A stretch of DNA of 64,000 nt from Fonsecaea monophora (GCF_001642475.1 NW_019173999.1:1-64000), one strand, 5' to 3'. Counted from the first letter of the stretch, positions 43,741 through 53,806 are shown. Numbers and translations: made by a program. The notes: generated by a model from the letters alone, not told the origin.

Positions 43741-45911
43741 ATGTCTCCAGGAAAGGAGGGTGAAGGCTTTCCCGCCCAGAATATATCGTTAGACTCCAAG
43801 TACGACTCTCACGGCTGGCTTGTTGAAAATGAAAAAGGTTATAGAATCATCGAGGATCACTTCGGAGCTCATCGCAAACTACGAGTTATTCACATCGGTG
43901 CTGGTGCCTCGGGGATTTGCTTTTCGAAATTTGCCGGGGAAGAACATGAGAACATCGACCTACAGATCTACGAGAAGAATGACGATATTGGCGGGACCTG
44001 GCTCGAAAATAGGTAAGTGTTGGCTCCGGTGAGAATGGAAGTGGTTGGACTCATCGTTCATTCAGATATCCAGGGTGTGCTTGCGACATTCCCTCCGTTT
44101 GTTATCAATTTACCTGGGATCGGAATCCCGAGTGGTCTCAATACTACTCGGAATCACCAGAGATCTGGAAATACTTCAAAAGCGTTGTTGAGAGACACGG
44201 TCTTATGAAATACATTAAACTTCGACATAAAGTGGTTGCAGCAAAATGGCATCAGGAAGACGGACTTTGGCACGTTCGAGTTCAAGACGAAGAGCATGGA
44301 AATGAATTCAACGACACGTGCCATGTCCTAGTCAACGGCGGTGGCATCCTGAAGTATGTCCCTTCTACGAGTCCTGCGGCATATGCTGATGGTTAATTAG
44401 TAATTGGAAGTGGCCAGATATTCCTGGCCTTCATTCATTTCAAGGAGTCCTCCAACACAGTGCACACTTTACCGAAGGACTCGACCTAAAGGGTAAGAAA
44501 GTCGCAGTCATTGGAACTGGCAGCAGCGGGATCCAAATTGTCGCGAAGATTGCTCAGGAAGTGGAACACCTCTATACCTGGATCCGGTCACCTACCTGGA
44601 TTACAGCTGGCTTCGCTCAGAAATTCGCCTCCGAGGGCGGAGGAAACTTTGAATGTACGAGCCCCCCCCCCTCTACGACTGGCTCAACGCTGACCATTCA
44701 GACACGCCGGAACAAAAGCAGCTCTTTAAAGACAACCCGAAGCTCTACTTGAAGTATTCAAAAATGATCGAGTCAGAGTTAAATCAAAGATTCAAGTTCA
44801 TTTTGAAGAACACCCCGGAGTCCAAAGCGGCTAGAGAAGTGAGTGTTTGTGTTATCGCCATTCAACTTGTTACTAAAAAGGTGTCAGTACGCAATCTCCG
44901 AAATGAAGCAGAAGCTGGCACATGATGAGGCTTTGATCGAGGCGATTATCCCGAAAAATTTTGATGTGGGATGTCGAAGACCAACTGTACGTGCCCGTAT
45001 ACTTTCGGAAATCTCGACGCAGTTTTGTTAATTAGCGACTTACAGCCAGGAAATGGGTTTCTGGAAGCTTTGAATCAGGAGAATGTGACTGTATTCACCC
45101 ATTTCATGAAGGCCGTCACCCCAACAGGGTTCATCGACAACCGTGGCCAAGAACATCAAGTTGATGTTATTATTTGTGCAACTGGGTATGGCGTCATTCC
45201 AAATGTGTTTAATTTTGTTTACTAATATACTGGACACAAAGATTCAATACCACATGGATCCCACGCTTCCCCGTCGAGGCAAACGGTGAGACTCTGGCAA
45301 AGCTATGGCGTGATGAAGCTACGTCGTATATTTCGGTAGCTCCTCCTAACAGTATGGTTCTACTCCCTCTCGAGTCACTCGTTGTGCTGACGCACAGAGC
45401 AGTCCCGAACTACTATATGATGGGCGGACCGTACGGGCCCCTTGGCCATGGTTCGTTCTTACCAATCTTGGAGTCACTGGCACGATACATCCTCCAGATC
45501 ATCGAGAAGATGCAGGTCGACCGCATCAAATCGCTAACTCCCAAGCCTGAAGTCATTTCTCAATTCAAGGAACATGCAGACCTCTACCTGCAACGAACTG
45601 CGTGGGTTTCTGGGTGTAGCAGTTGGTTTAAACAAGGACGTGTGGACGGCCCGCTACCGATGTTTCCGGGGAGTCGTCTCACATACCTGAAGCTGCTTGA
45701 GAGGCCGAGGTTTGAGGACTACAATATTGAATATTGTAACAAGTTGAACATGTTTGAGTTCCTGGGTGACGGTTTCGAAGTTCGAGAGTTCGACGGCAGG
45801 GATCTATCCTACTATCTGGGTCTCGTCGACGAGAAGGATGTGCAAATTGACCTGGAGGCCGACCTGTCCACTGATCTGGCTGCGCTGATTCCTCAGGCAT
45901 CAAAAGCGTGA
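43741..45911 (+). CDS. Baeyer-Villiger-type flavin monooxygenase
   Basis: Eight exons (43741-44012, 44066-44353, 44401-44654, 44702-44838, 44888-44986, 45046-45185, 45242-45351, 45400-45911) give 603 residues. Motifs are the FAD-binding GAGASG (53-58), GGTWLENRYPGCACDIP (84 on), the fingerprint-like FQGVLQHSAHF (200-210), the NADPH-binding GTGSSG (225-230) and the late CATGFNTTWIPRFP. The fingerprint of Baeyer-Villiger enzymes is FxGxxxHxxxW; here the last position is Phe. The family inserts oxygen next to a ketone to give an ester or lactone, using NADPH and O2. The last intron (48 nt, in frame) uses the second of two adjacent AGs, CAGAG; if it is retained the protein gains 16 residues. An 11-C run at about 44662-44671 falls in an intron. 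Substrate unknown, probably a cyclic or long-chain ketone. Confidence 0.88.
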
Positions 45912-46381
45912 GACATGTTGAAGGACGTGACGGGTGACGGGAGTTTCAACACGAGATATAGATAGAGCGAACCCGTTCATTTCCCATGCGAGCATGATAT
46001 TGCATGTATCTAGAATATTATATCAGCGGGACTAGGGTAACGCGAAGCAAAGCAAGTAGTAATCCCCAGTTTAGGTACCAGCTTTTGTCAATCCGCCACA
46101 CATCACCAAGGGATGGGACAGAGTGCATTCCCCCTTTTTGGACAGAAAGAATGATAGACCCAGATAGTCGACTCAGAGACGCTGCTTTCACAGAATTCCG
46201 CGTCCTGGTTGATCAGCTCTATTAGTAGACCCCTTGACAAAAGTTGCTGTGTGGTACAAACTCCAGCAAAAGCCGCCGATAGGGATGGAAATGCCGGTGC
46301 TTTGTGCCTCGAGCATCAGTTTCACCACCCGAACGCGACGGTCATCGGTGGTCGACCAGCTGGGGCACTGGGGTTGCACGC
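45912..46381. other. Intergenic, no gene seen
   Basis: This lies downstream of the monooxygenase and upstream of the broken gene fragment. No coding or RNA feature is supported. It marks the right edge of the catabolic-looking cluster. Confidence 0.5.
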
Positions 46382-46950
46382 ATGGCAGCATCACTTTTAA
46401 CCCGATCCGGTCGAGTCGCGAGCTCGTCTGGCGCTGAGTTGCGGAGAAATGATTTCTGGGTCCCCGAGACTCAAATAACAATTTGGGGTCAACGACCAAG
46501 GGAGTACAACCTACTATGGCCGGGAGGTGGATTATGGACATTATTCTATCACACTTGATCTGAAAAATCTCAGACAGTTCTCTAGAGAAATGAGCTGGTT
46601 CTAGCGAGGGAGGAGCAACCAAGATGATCCCGCAAAAGCCCTCGACGACGACTTGAAGGAATTCTTGAAAGAGCAACAGGCCCGTCCATATTACGTCCCA
46701 GCTGAAGCTCCTGTGGAACCGTCAGAGCCTTTAGAGAAGTCTAATCCTACCATTAAGCTGCACGAACTGACACTTATAGATGCAGCGCAGCCCCTGGAGG
46801 ATAGACCTTTACCACAAGAGTCGCTGTTTCAAGGTGGCCGATACAAACATATCTGGAAGACCTACATTCCTCAAGATGAAAATCATCGCAGTTACATCAG
46901 CGCCCCTTTACTAGCTCCCGGAAGGCTGGATTCCCTCCTTCCCAATAATG
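46382..46950 (+). pseudogene. Broken N-terminal segment, possibly of the next gene
   Basis: An ATG at 46382 opens a frame with a presequence-like start (MAASLLTRSGRVASSS) and then NDFWVPETQ and LLWPGGGLWTLFYHT, ending at a TGA at 46556-46558. One base over, the frame reads on smoothly (DLKNLRQFSREMSWF) to a TAG at 46602-46604. It then runs open to about 46950 with DDPAKALDDDLKEFLKEQQA, KLHELTLIDAAQPL and QGGRYKHIWKTYIPQDENH. So one ancestral protein is interrupted by a frameshift and a stop. Its end may splice to the downstream APH-fold gene (LLPNN to DDPYLHFKKEM), but only through a poor GTGCCG donor; the good GTATGT donor nearby breaks the frame. I do not recognise the segment's family. Confidence 0.5.
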
Positions 46951-47042
46951 GTGCCGTATGTGTTCTCGTTTTTCCTTGTCTTAAATGGCGCTGATAGTTT
47001 CATTTCCCTCCAGATGATCCTTACCTACATTTCAAAAAAGAG

Positions 47043-48665
47043 ATGGCATCTCGCCTTGGCTCCCGAGTCACCCAGAAAAGGAATCTACTTCAAAAGTCCA
47101 TCTCCTATGAATCCGCTTGCGAAGCCGAAAGCAACATTCTCTTACAGTTGTCCTATCCGTCCAAACGAATTGACTTTTTTCTTCAACTATTTCGCAATCA
47201 AGACGAAATAAAAGAAATTGTCGCCTGTCACCTTGGACTGAAGGGTAATCAATCCTGTCGACTAGGTGACTTCTCGGAATGGAGGCATGGGACGTTCAAT
47301 GTCTGTATTCCAGTGTATATATATAACTGGAATAGACGTCCCAAGAGTCGGGTCATGATTCGATTCCCACTCCCATACAAGCTGGGAGAATCTTCGAATC
47401 CGGGAAACATGGATGAGAAGGTGCGATCTGAAGCAGCAACATATATCTGGATGCAACAAAATTGCCCTGAGATACCAATCCCGTACTTATGGGGGTTCGG
47501 AACTGGCAATAATCTACATGTATGCGTAGTCTTCCAGAATGCTTTCTGTGATGTGCTAATAATGGAGGTTCAGTTCACAGCGCGTGAAAACGCTCCATGG
47601 TATTTGCGATGCCTCTCATTCATACAGAACACCCTACAACTGCTATTTCGACAATCGGTCTGCTCTCCCTACATTCGCTGTAAACGACCCGACATTCCGT
47701 TTACTATTGGCTATTTACTGATGGATTTCATCGAAGAGGAGGAAGGCCGCATGCTTTCAACAACGTGGGATACACTTTCTGGCGATGCGAAGCGAAAGAC
47801 GAATTTCTTTCGAGATTTATCCCGGATCTTGTTGTCTTTGACCAGAAGGCCACTACCTCACATAGGCTCGTTGACGATAGACAACGAAGGTGTTGTTAGT
47901 CTGGCTAATCGACCATTATCTATCATCATTCCCGAAGCAGAAAACGACAGACGCCCGCCTGTTGTGAACCGCAGCTACATTTACAGTGTGGTCGAGTCAT
48001 ATGTTCTGGATCTCTTCAAATACCACGACAATCGCATTCGATATCAGCCCAATTCTGTCATTTCAAGGGATGATGCCGTCGACCAAATGGAAGCCTTGAC
48101 TTTGATGCGCGCCTGTCTACCTGATTTCGTCAATAGCTCCTCGCGTTCTGGACCGTTTTATTTAACCCTCACGGATCTCCATCAAAGCAATATCTTCGTC
48201 GATGACGACTGGCACATCAAGTCAATTATTGATCTGGAATGGGCCTGTTTCAGACCGATTGAGATGCTGAGGCCCCCTTTATGGTTGACCGGTCAGGCAA
48301 TTGACCGTTTGGGTGATGAAAAGTTGGCAGATCTCAAGCTCACGCTCGACGAGTTTTTTTCCATTTTAGAAGAGGAGGAACAACAATCTTTGCATCCTTG
48401 CTCCATTTCAGTGGCCAATACTTTTCGCGAGAACTGGGCAACGGGTCGAATTTGGTACTTCCGGGCCTTGGATTCTTTAACGGGACTGTATGGCGTCTTC
48501 TTGAATCATATCGAGCCAATGTTTGCATCCAACATTACAAACACTCCAGCTCGTTATTGGCATCCGGATGCTGAGAAAGTAATCCGAAGAAGGGTTGAGG
48601 ACAAGCTTGAGTACGATCAACGATTACGGCAAGCTTTTGAAGAAGATATCAGGTCGGAGGACTAA
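47043..48665 (+). CDS. APH-fold phosphotransferase-like protein
   Basis: Exons 47043-47519 and 47574-48665 (in-frame 54-nt intron: donor GTATGC, branch GCTAAT, acceptor TTCAG) give 522 residues. Without removal of the intron the frame is also open, so models may retain it. The start at 47043 (MASRLGSRVTQKRN) is the first usable Met; the true start may lie upstream in the broken segment. Kinase-like features are HGTFNVCIPV and VMIRFPLPYKLG in the N-lobe, EAATYIWMQQNCPEIPIP, and the catalytic loop LTDLHQSNIFVD followed by SIIDLEWACF. The usual His before the catalytic Asp loop is replaced (LTDLH). This is a large fungal family related to aminoglycoside phosphotransferases. The natural substrates are unknown and antibiotic resistance should not be assumed. 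Confidence 0.78.
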   Translation: MASRLGSRVTQKRNLLQKSISYESACEAESNILLQLSYPSKRIDFFLQLFRNQDEIKEIVACHLGLKGNQSCRLGDFSEWRHGTFNVCIPVYIYNWNRRPKSRVMIRFPLPYKLGESSNPGNMDEKVRSEAATYIWMQQNCPEIPIPYLWGFGTGNNLHVCVVFQNAFCDVLIMEVQFTARENAPWYLRCLSFIQNTLQLLFRQSVCSPYIRCKRPDIPFTIGYLLMDFIEEEEGRMLSTTWDTLSGDAKRKTNFFRDLSRILLSLTRRPLPHIGSLTIDNEGVVSLANRPLSIIIPEAENDRRPPVVNRSYIYSVVESYVLDLFKYHDNRIRYQPNSVISRDDAVDQMEALTLMRACLPDFVNSSSRSGPFYLTLTDLHQSNIFVDDDWHIKSIIDLEWACFRPIEMLRPPLWLTGQAIDRLGDEKLADLKLTLDEFFSILEEEEQQSLHPCSISVANTFRENWATGRIWYFRALDSLTGLYGVFLNHIEPMFASNITNTPARYWHPDAEKVIRRRVEDKLEYDQRLRQAFEEDIRSED

Positions 48666-49775
48666 GATTATCGTTCTATATCCTATTTATGATCCTGTTC
48701 GGCCATCTCCCTTACAGCCCTTTCCCTCGCCTCCCTTTCTCTCTTATTCTGGGCTCTTTTCGCTTTGGCCGCGTCGCCGGAAGAAGACTGCTTTTGTATG
48801 GTTTTCTGGTCTGATAAAGCTCTGGCTAAGTCTTGTTTGATTCAGGAATAAGGGACTGTTAAAGCTTCAAAGTCTTCATGAATTGGGCTCTGATCTCCTT
48901 CGGTGTCCATTCTTCACCTATAGGCATAAGGACTGTCGCAACTGTCTTTTTTTTCCTTCTCTCTCTTCAGAGTTGAGATATATGTTTCATTGTTGACCTG
49001 AACCTGGAGATTCCATTTTTTAGGATCGTGGGCAGTTACCTTTCGTAGATCTAGTGTCAGTTGAAGTTCTATACGAAAAGAAGTATGGAAGGTAAAAGCT
49101 CACAACGTACCCACTTGCATGTCTAATCGGAAGTTCTGATCTTTATAGAGTGTGCCTCCGTTCTTTCGAAAGTCACCAAGGCTCCGAAACGAGATGTGAC
49201 CTCTGGACAAGAATCTACAAAGAAGGGGCGTTCGATCGCCTAAAGAAGTCCTGGAACGAAACAGACTGCCACGCGGGTTTAGTTGCTGTTCAGTTTCTCG
49301 TTTCCGGTTCGGAGGCTTCGATGGTAGAGGCTGCTCCCTGGCTTTTGGTTGAGTCTTTTTTAACCAAATGGTCCAACCGGGCGCTCCGTCGAGGAGGGTT
49401 TTACTTTTGTCCCTTCTTGATGTCTTGAGGGCGTTCAGCTTTGCCGGTGAGTCGAGTACTGAAGGAGGAGGCGGATAGATGACCTTGATGTGGCAGCTTC
49501 ATGGGCTGCCTTCTAGTCTTCTGCTTCTGAGCGGTTACACTGTCTCGTGGTGCCATGGTTGTTCGAAATGAGGGTGAAAGGAATGGGACTTGAACCAGTA
49601 CCCTTGCCTGTAACGTAGTCCTTGGCATGTCGCTTGAAAGTACAACCACTGCTGCCCGGGTTTTGAATTTCATCTGTCTCTGTCTGGGGACAACACGGAA
49701 AGAGTACTGCAACAAGACCTCGCGTTTGCGTTTCCGTTTGCTCCTTCCGTACTTCCTACCACCAAAGCTCGCAGC
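48666..49775. other. Intergenic with minus-strand coding remnants
   Basis: No intact gene is placed here. It contains convincing bits of protein-coding sequence on the minus strand (listed separately) and a pyrimidine-rich tract around 48690-48780. Confidence 0.45.
48872..49556 (-). pseudogene. Fragmented small gene, family unknown
   Basis: On the minus strand an ATG at 49556 opens MAPRDSVTAQKQKTRRQ and continues to a TAA at 49401-49403; the same frame then reads on (RSARLDHLVKKDSTKSQG). Further on, GGTLYKDQNFRLDMQV can be spliced (donor GTACGT, acceptor CACTAG) to DLRKVTAHDPKKWNLQVQV and NNETYISTLKREKEKK. Past an eight-A run, a shifted frame gives VLMPIGEEWTPKEIRAQ and ends FMKTLKL. The pieces look coding but I could not join them without a frameshift and a stop. 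This is either a decayed gene or a many-exon gene I could not resolve. Confidence 0.35.
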
Positions 49776-51578
49776 ATGTCTTTTCTGTCAAGATCACGTC
49801 ATCTCTTGACATTTAAAACCCCACCCTTGCGTTCGTCAGAGAGCATCCCTTTAATATGCCGTGGTAAGTTGTTGCAAACACGTCAGGGAGTAACCTACTA
49901 ATCACAACTCCTAGACAAACTTATTAGCCAGGAGGAGCTCTTTCAGTATACCAATGGTCGATTTCTGACTCGAGACAAACAACAACGTGATGGTCGTTAT
50001 GTCAAATTTGATTTAGAAGCCCTTTGTGCTATTGCAGCCTCCACAGGCCCTTCAGTGTCGCCTGTTCGAGAAGTCGAAAAGTTGGAGGGCGGATTCAGCA
50101 AAGCATTACGTATACGAAGAGAGAATGGAACAGAGCTCATTGCGAAGGTTCCGTGTCCCAATGCCGGCCTCGCAAAATACACGACTGCCTCAGAGGTCGC
50201 TACTCTGGAATACGGTATGAACTCCAAGTTACCGCAAGCACGAGTGATGTCTGACTATTCAAAGTGAGAGAGCATACGGACATCCCAGTACCATACGTCT
50301 ATACCTGGAGTGTCGATGCTTCGAATCCTGTTGGGGCGGAGTACATCATCATGGAAAAGGCTGCCGGTGTTCAGCTCTTCAAAGTGTGGGATCAGATTGA
50401 GGAGCCATGCAAACTTGCCATCATCAAACAGTTAGCCAAGTGGGAGAGTCAACTGATGTCGACAAAGTTCCCGGCTTATGGCTGCGTATATTCTCGCCGC
50501 TCTTTTCCTGAGGGTGAGAGAAGGGTAAACCTCCCTGCATATATAGATCGATCTGAGTCCTATTGTGTTGGTCGCTCCTGCGACCCAACTTGGTCTACAG
50601 TGCCTGGGAACTTGATCCTTGGGCCTTGTATGTACGCTTCTGCTAACTTTATGTCCTCTGTGAAAGGCTGATCCATCGTTAGGGCCTTGCCTCACCGAAT
50701 TTGGAACTGCCCTAGCAAAACGCGAGATCTATCGCATCTCTCAGGAATCGAAAAGCGTTCGCGTGGTTGACCATCGTGGCACAGCTGCTGAACAGATCTC
50801 TTTGCTAGAGACAACCATTGAGCTCATGAAGATTCTAGGCGCTCACTCTGACCTCCTTCGACATGCTCAACCTACCGCCTGCCACACCGATTTACACATG
50901 GGCAATATTTTTGTCTCAGAGAATGACCCTTCCAAAATCTCGGCAATTATCGACTGGCAATTCACACAAGTAGCTCCTATGTTCTTACAGGCACGCTGGC
51001 CGGTTTTCTTGACTCCACCAAAAGGCTACCCGGCTGGGATCGTCACGCCCAAGTTACCTGATGACTATAAAGACTTGGATGAGAAAGAAAAGAAGTTGGC
51101 AGAGTACAACTTGAACCTGGCAACAGCGGCCAAAGCCTATGAGATAAGATGCCTCCTTGACAACAAGGATGCTTACGATGCCATGAACTTGCCTCGAGTA
51201 TATCGTGAGCTCTTCATTCGTTGTGGAGCAACATGGGAAGAGGGGCCTGCGCCATTGCGGGAGTGCCTAATCGAGATTTTCAATTCCTGGCATGATCTAG
51301 ATCTGCCGGGTGAGTGTCCCTACACATTCCGTGAAGAAGAAATTCAAAAACATGAAAAACATTTCGAGGAATACAGAGAATGGCACCGTGTAAGAGAATT
51401 TGCGAAGGAATATCTCGACACCGACGCAGATGGCTGGATCCCCCCTGAAATGGATTTCACCGAGAAGCAGGAACAAAATAAGGCTCTTTTCACTCTGTAT
51501 GTAGAGAGAATGGCAGGCCAGAAGTCCCAAGAAGAGATCTATAGGATGTGGCCATTTTCGGAGGGAATCACGCTGTGA
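49776..51578 (+). CDS. AIM9-like mitochondrial phosphotransferase
   Basis: Four exons (49776-49863, 49915-50214, 50265-50627, 50683-51578; introns 51, 50 and 55 nt) give 548 residues. The first exon encodes a typical mitochondrial presequence (MSFLSRSRHLLTFKTPPLRS). Then come FQYTNGRFL, FDLEALCAIAA, the nucleotide-loop region VEKLEGGFSKALRI and the lysine strand ELIAKVPCPNAG. ASEVATLEYVREHTDIPVPY and EYIIMEKAAGVQL follow. The catalytic loop is CHTDLHMGNIFVSEN (around residue 318) and the metal-binding IIDWQFTQ. The C-terminus is mixed helical and ends WPFSEGITL. This matches the fungal family named after yeast AIM9 (altered inheritance of mitochondria 9), an APH-like kinase of unknown substrate. 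Mitochondrial location is inferred from the presequence. Confidence 0.88.
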
Positions 51579-51888
51579 CATCACATGGATGACTTCGAGG
51601 GCTACTTTGCACTGCTTTCGAGTGTAGTAAGGAGCCCACTGTCTCCAGCCTTTATCTAGCTCGAAACTTACCGACTCAGAGGTTCAAAAAGATTTTGAAG
51701 AACGAATTGCATTGCAGCGTAGGGGGTATGAGATTAGGACACTAATATCTATTTCAGGATTGTACACATAAACTCGATCGTGTGGATCTCTCCGATAGCT
51801 GGGCACGCGCCTGCGTGTAGACTACGCCTCAAGGCCAAACCTAGATTCCATCTTCCACGAGCTTGCCCGACCACATTCGGAAGTCTCC
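51579..51888. other. Convergent intergenic region
   Basis: These 310 bases between two converging genes show no coding sequence. They hold the 3' ends and terminators of both neighbours. Confidence 0.5.
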
Positions 51889-52986
51889 TCACATGACTGC
51901 GCAGCCGCCCCTCTTTCTATGGCCCTCTCTCTTGCCCTCGTCCCGAGACCTTACGTTGTGTATCTTCCTGCCATCTAACGTACCATTCCCCTGGTTCTCC
52001 CTCGTCCGTCGGGTCTTTTCATATTGCCACAAGATTTGCTCCTGATCTTTGTGGTTCAGCATGGCGAACTTGGCCGTTGCCATGATTTCGTCGCGCGAGT
52101 GGTGGCCGGTTTCGATCATGCGCTCCACATCGTCGCGAGTCTCGTTGTAGGTCCGAGCAGCGGTTTGCTTCTGCCGGGCCGCGGCCTGAGACGCCGCCGC
52201 GTAGCCGGTATATGTGCTTGGGCTGAAAGGGGCGTTGGCGTCCGCGTACGGCGCCCTGGGTTGCGTGGGCGAGATGCGGCGCGGAGGATTGCTGGGTTTG
52301 CGGCGCTTCGTGATGCCTGCGCCTGAGACGAGAGTCGGGGATCTGTCGTTGCGGCGCCGGGTTGGGGACGTGTTCATCAAGCCCGGGACCAGGCTCACCG
52401 GAATTTCCGACACGTCTTGCACAGTCCCGTGGAGGTGCATTGTGGTCGGAGAGTAGCCGACGCCGCTCTTGCGCTCCATCGCCGATGGCATGGCGATATC
52501 ATTCAGGTCCTGGGCGATGTTTTCCAGCCGGCCGAGCATCGTGGGCGCGTCGCTCGAATATCTGTTTCGCGAAATCCTCTGCCGCTTGGTGATTTTGGTC
52601 GGGCTGATGTTGGATGACATACGCTTCTGCGAGAGGCCCGGATAGTTGGTGTACTCTGCGGATTCGGTGGAGTCGTAGCCGTCACCGACGGGCGACGGGC
52701 TTTTGCGGATCATTGCGCGACGGGAGACAGCCTGCGGCGGCAGCGCCACGGGGCGCATCGGCTGCTGAACGCTTCGTGCCAGAGGGTGGATGTGGTCCTC
52801 GGGATGAGGGGGGATGCCTCGAGCGAGGCGCTGTGCACAATCAGGACAGTTCCACGGGATGGAATATCTGATGGCGTTGACGAGCTCTTTCTCGCATGCT
52901 GATGTGGGCAGCGCGCAGCCACCGTCCCGCCGGGTGAAGCTGCCGTTGTGGCCACACTGAAAGACGGCCAAGTCCCAGATACACAT
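51889..52986 (-). CDS. Zinc-binding-type protein with C-terminal CaaX box
   Basis: This is a single exon of 365 residues, starting MCIWDLAVFQCGHNG. The first 50 residues hold a Cys/His cluster (C2, C11, H13, C24, C31 and the pair C47-x2-C50 in WNCPDC), which looks like a treble-clef zinc site but is not a family I recognise. The middle is Pro/Ser/Arg-rich and disordered, with several SPT/SPS sites suited to proline-directed kinases. A helical stretch near 280-330 has QAAARQKQTAARTY, RDEIMATAKFAMLNHKDQE and ILWQYEKTRR. The basic tail ends in GGCAVM, a CaaX motif whose last Met favours farnesyltransferase. Membrane attachment through the lipid and the upstream basic residues is inferred. It is divergent from the chitin synthase gene. 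Confidence 0.8.
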   Translation of the reverse strand: MCIWDLAVFQCGHNGSFTRRDGGCALPTSACEKELVNAIRYSIPWNCPDCAQRLARGIPPHPEDHIHPLARSVQQPMRPVALPPQAVSRRAMIRKSPSPVGDGYDSTESAEYTNYPGLSQKRMSSNISPTKITKRQRISRNRYSSDAPTMLGRLENIAQDLNDIAMPSAMERKSGVGYSPTTMHLHGTVQDVSEIPVSLVPGLMNTSPTRRRNDRSPTLVSGAGITKRRKPSNPPRRISPTQPRAPYADANAPFSPSTYTGYAAASQAAARQKQTAARTYNETRDDVERMIETGHHSRDEIMATAKFAMLNHKDQEQILWQYEKTRRTRENQGNGTLDGRKIHNVRSRDEGKREGHRKRGGCAVM

Positions 52987-53806
52987 TTTTACGACAACAG
53001 GTTTTTGTAATGAGGAGTTAATTTTCTTTTCCCTGCCCGATGATTTTATCTGAGATGGGTTTGCGAAAAAGGTATTGCTCGAGCGGAAAACCCTGTGTTA
53101 AGGGGACAAGAGGATCAAAGGGGCCGCCATAACAAAGCCATCCTTTGTTCGAGGGTCCGCGTGCGGACGATCGAGTTATTGAGGTCATGGTATCTCGGAC
53201 GCATGCGAGGATATTGCCACGTTGATTGAGACATAGAGTTTGCATTGCCATGGTTCTCTTACAAGGACAAGTTTCATTCTTACCTTTCCATGTTGTAGGG
53301 TGTAGAGACGTTGTACCGAGTAAGCTTTCTGTTGTGCATAGACTCGAGAGTGGTGTCATCGGTGCTTAACCAGTCATAGAACGGGCACAAGGGATACAAG
53401 GGACTGCTTGCATCCATTGGGAATAATGCACATGACCAGCGGGTGTTTAATGCTCTGTAATTAGCATTTTATGCAGACGTCGTCGGAGCATTGGGCTGAT
53501 TGGGTGGGTGCGGATGCTGACGAGGCTGAAATGCGGTGCCAAGACATTCAGTGGTTGCCCCTCGAAACAGTTTGTAGCCTTCCGCTTTGGGCCGTGGCTT
53601 GTCCCTCTGTTATCGACGCCGTGGCTAAAACAACCCCGACGCCATTCGTCTGTCCCTCTTCCACATGACGAAACACCTTTCGTCTGTGCGCTGTATGATT
53701 GCATCTTTACCTTGTTGTTACTTTCACTGCGCATGGATACACCTTTGATCTGACCGCCCTCGTCGACTTCATCTCGAGTAAACAAAACCCCGCCGCTCCA
53801 CGAACA
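52987..53806. promoter_or_regulatory. Divergent promoter (CaaX protein / chitin synthase)
   Basis: These 820 bp between divergent genes carry both promoters. Open frames on the minus strand (53018-53359 and 53447-53833) have no recognisable content. The chitin synthase frame is open upstream of its ATG to about 53699, but that part does not look like protein. Confidence 0.5.

Noticed and set aside
44655..44701. C-run (about 10-11 C) suspected as a frameshift in the monooxygenase
   Set aside because: It lies inside a 47-nt intron with a GTACGA donor, CTGAC branch site and TTCAG acceptor; the exon join is perfect without it.
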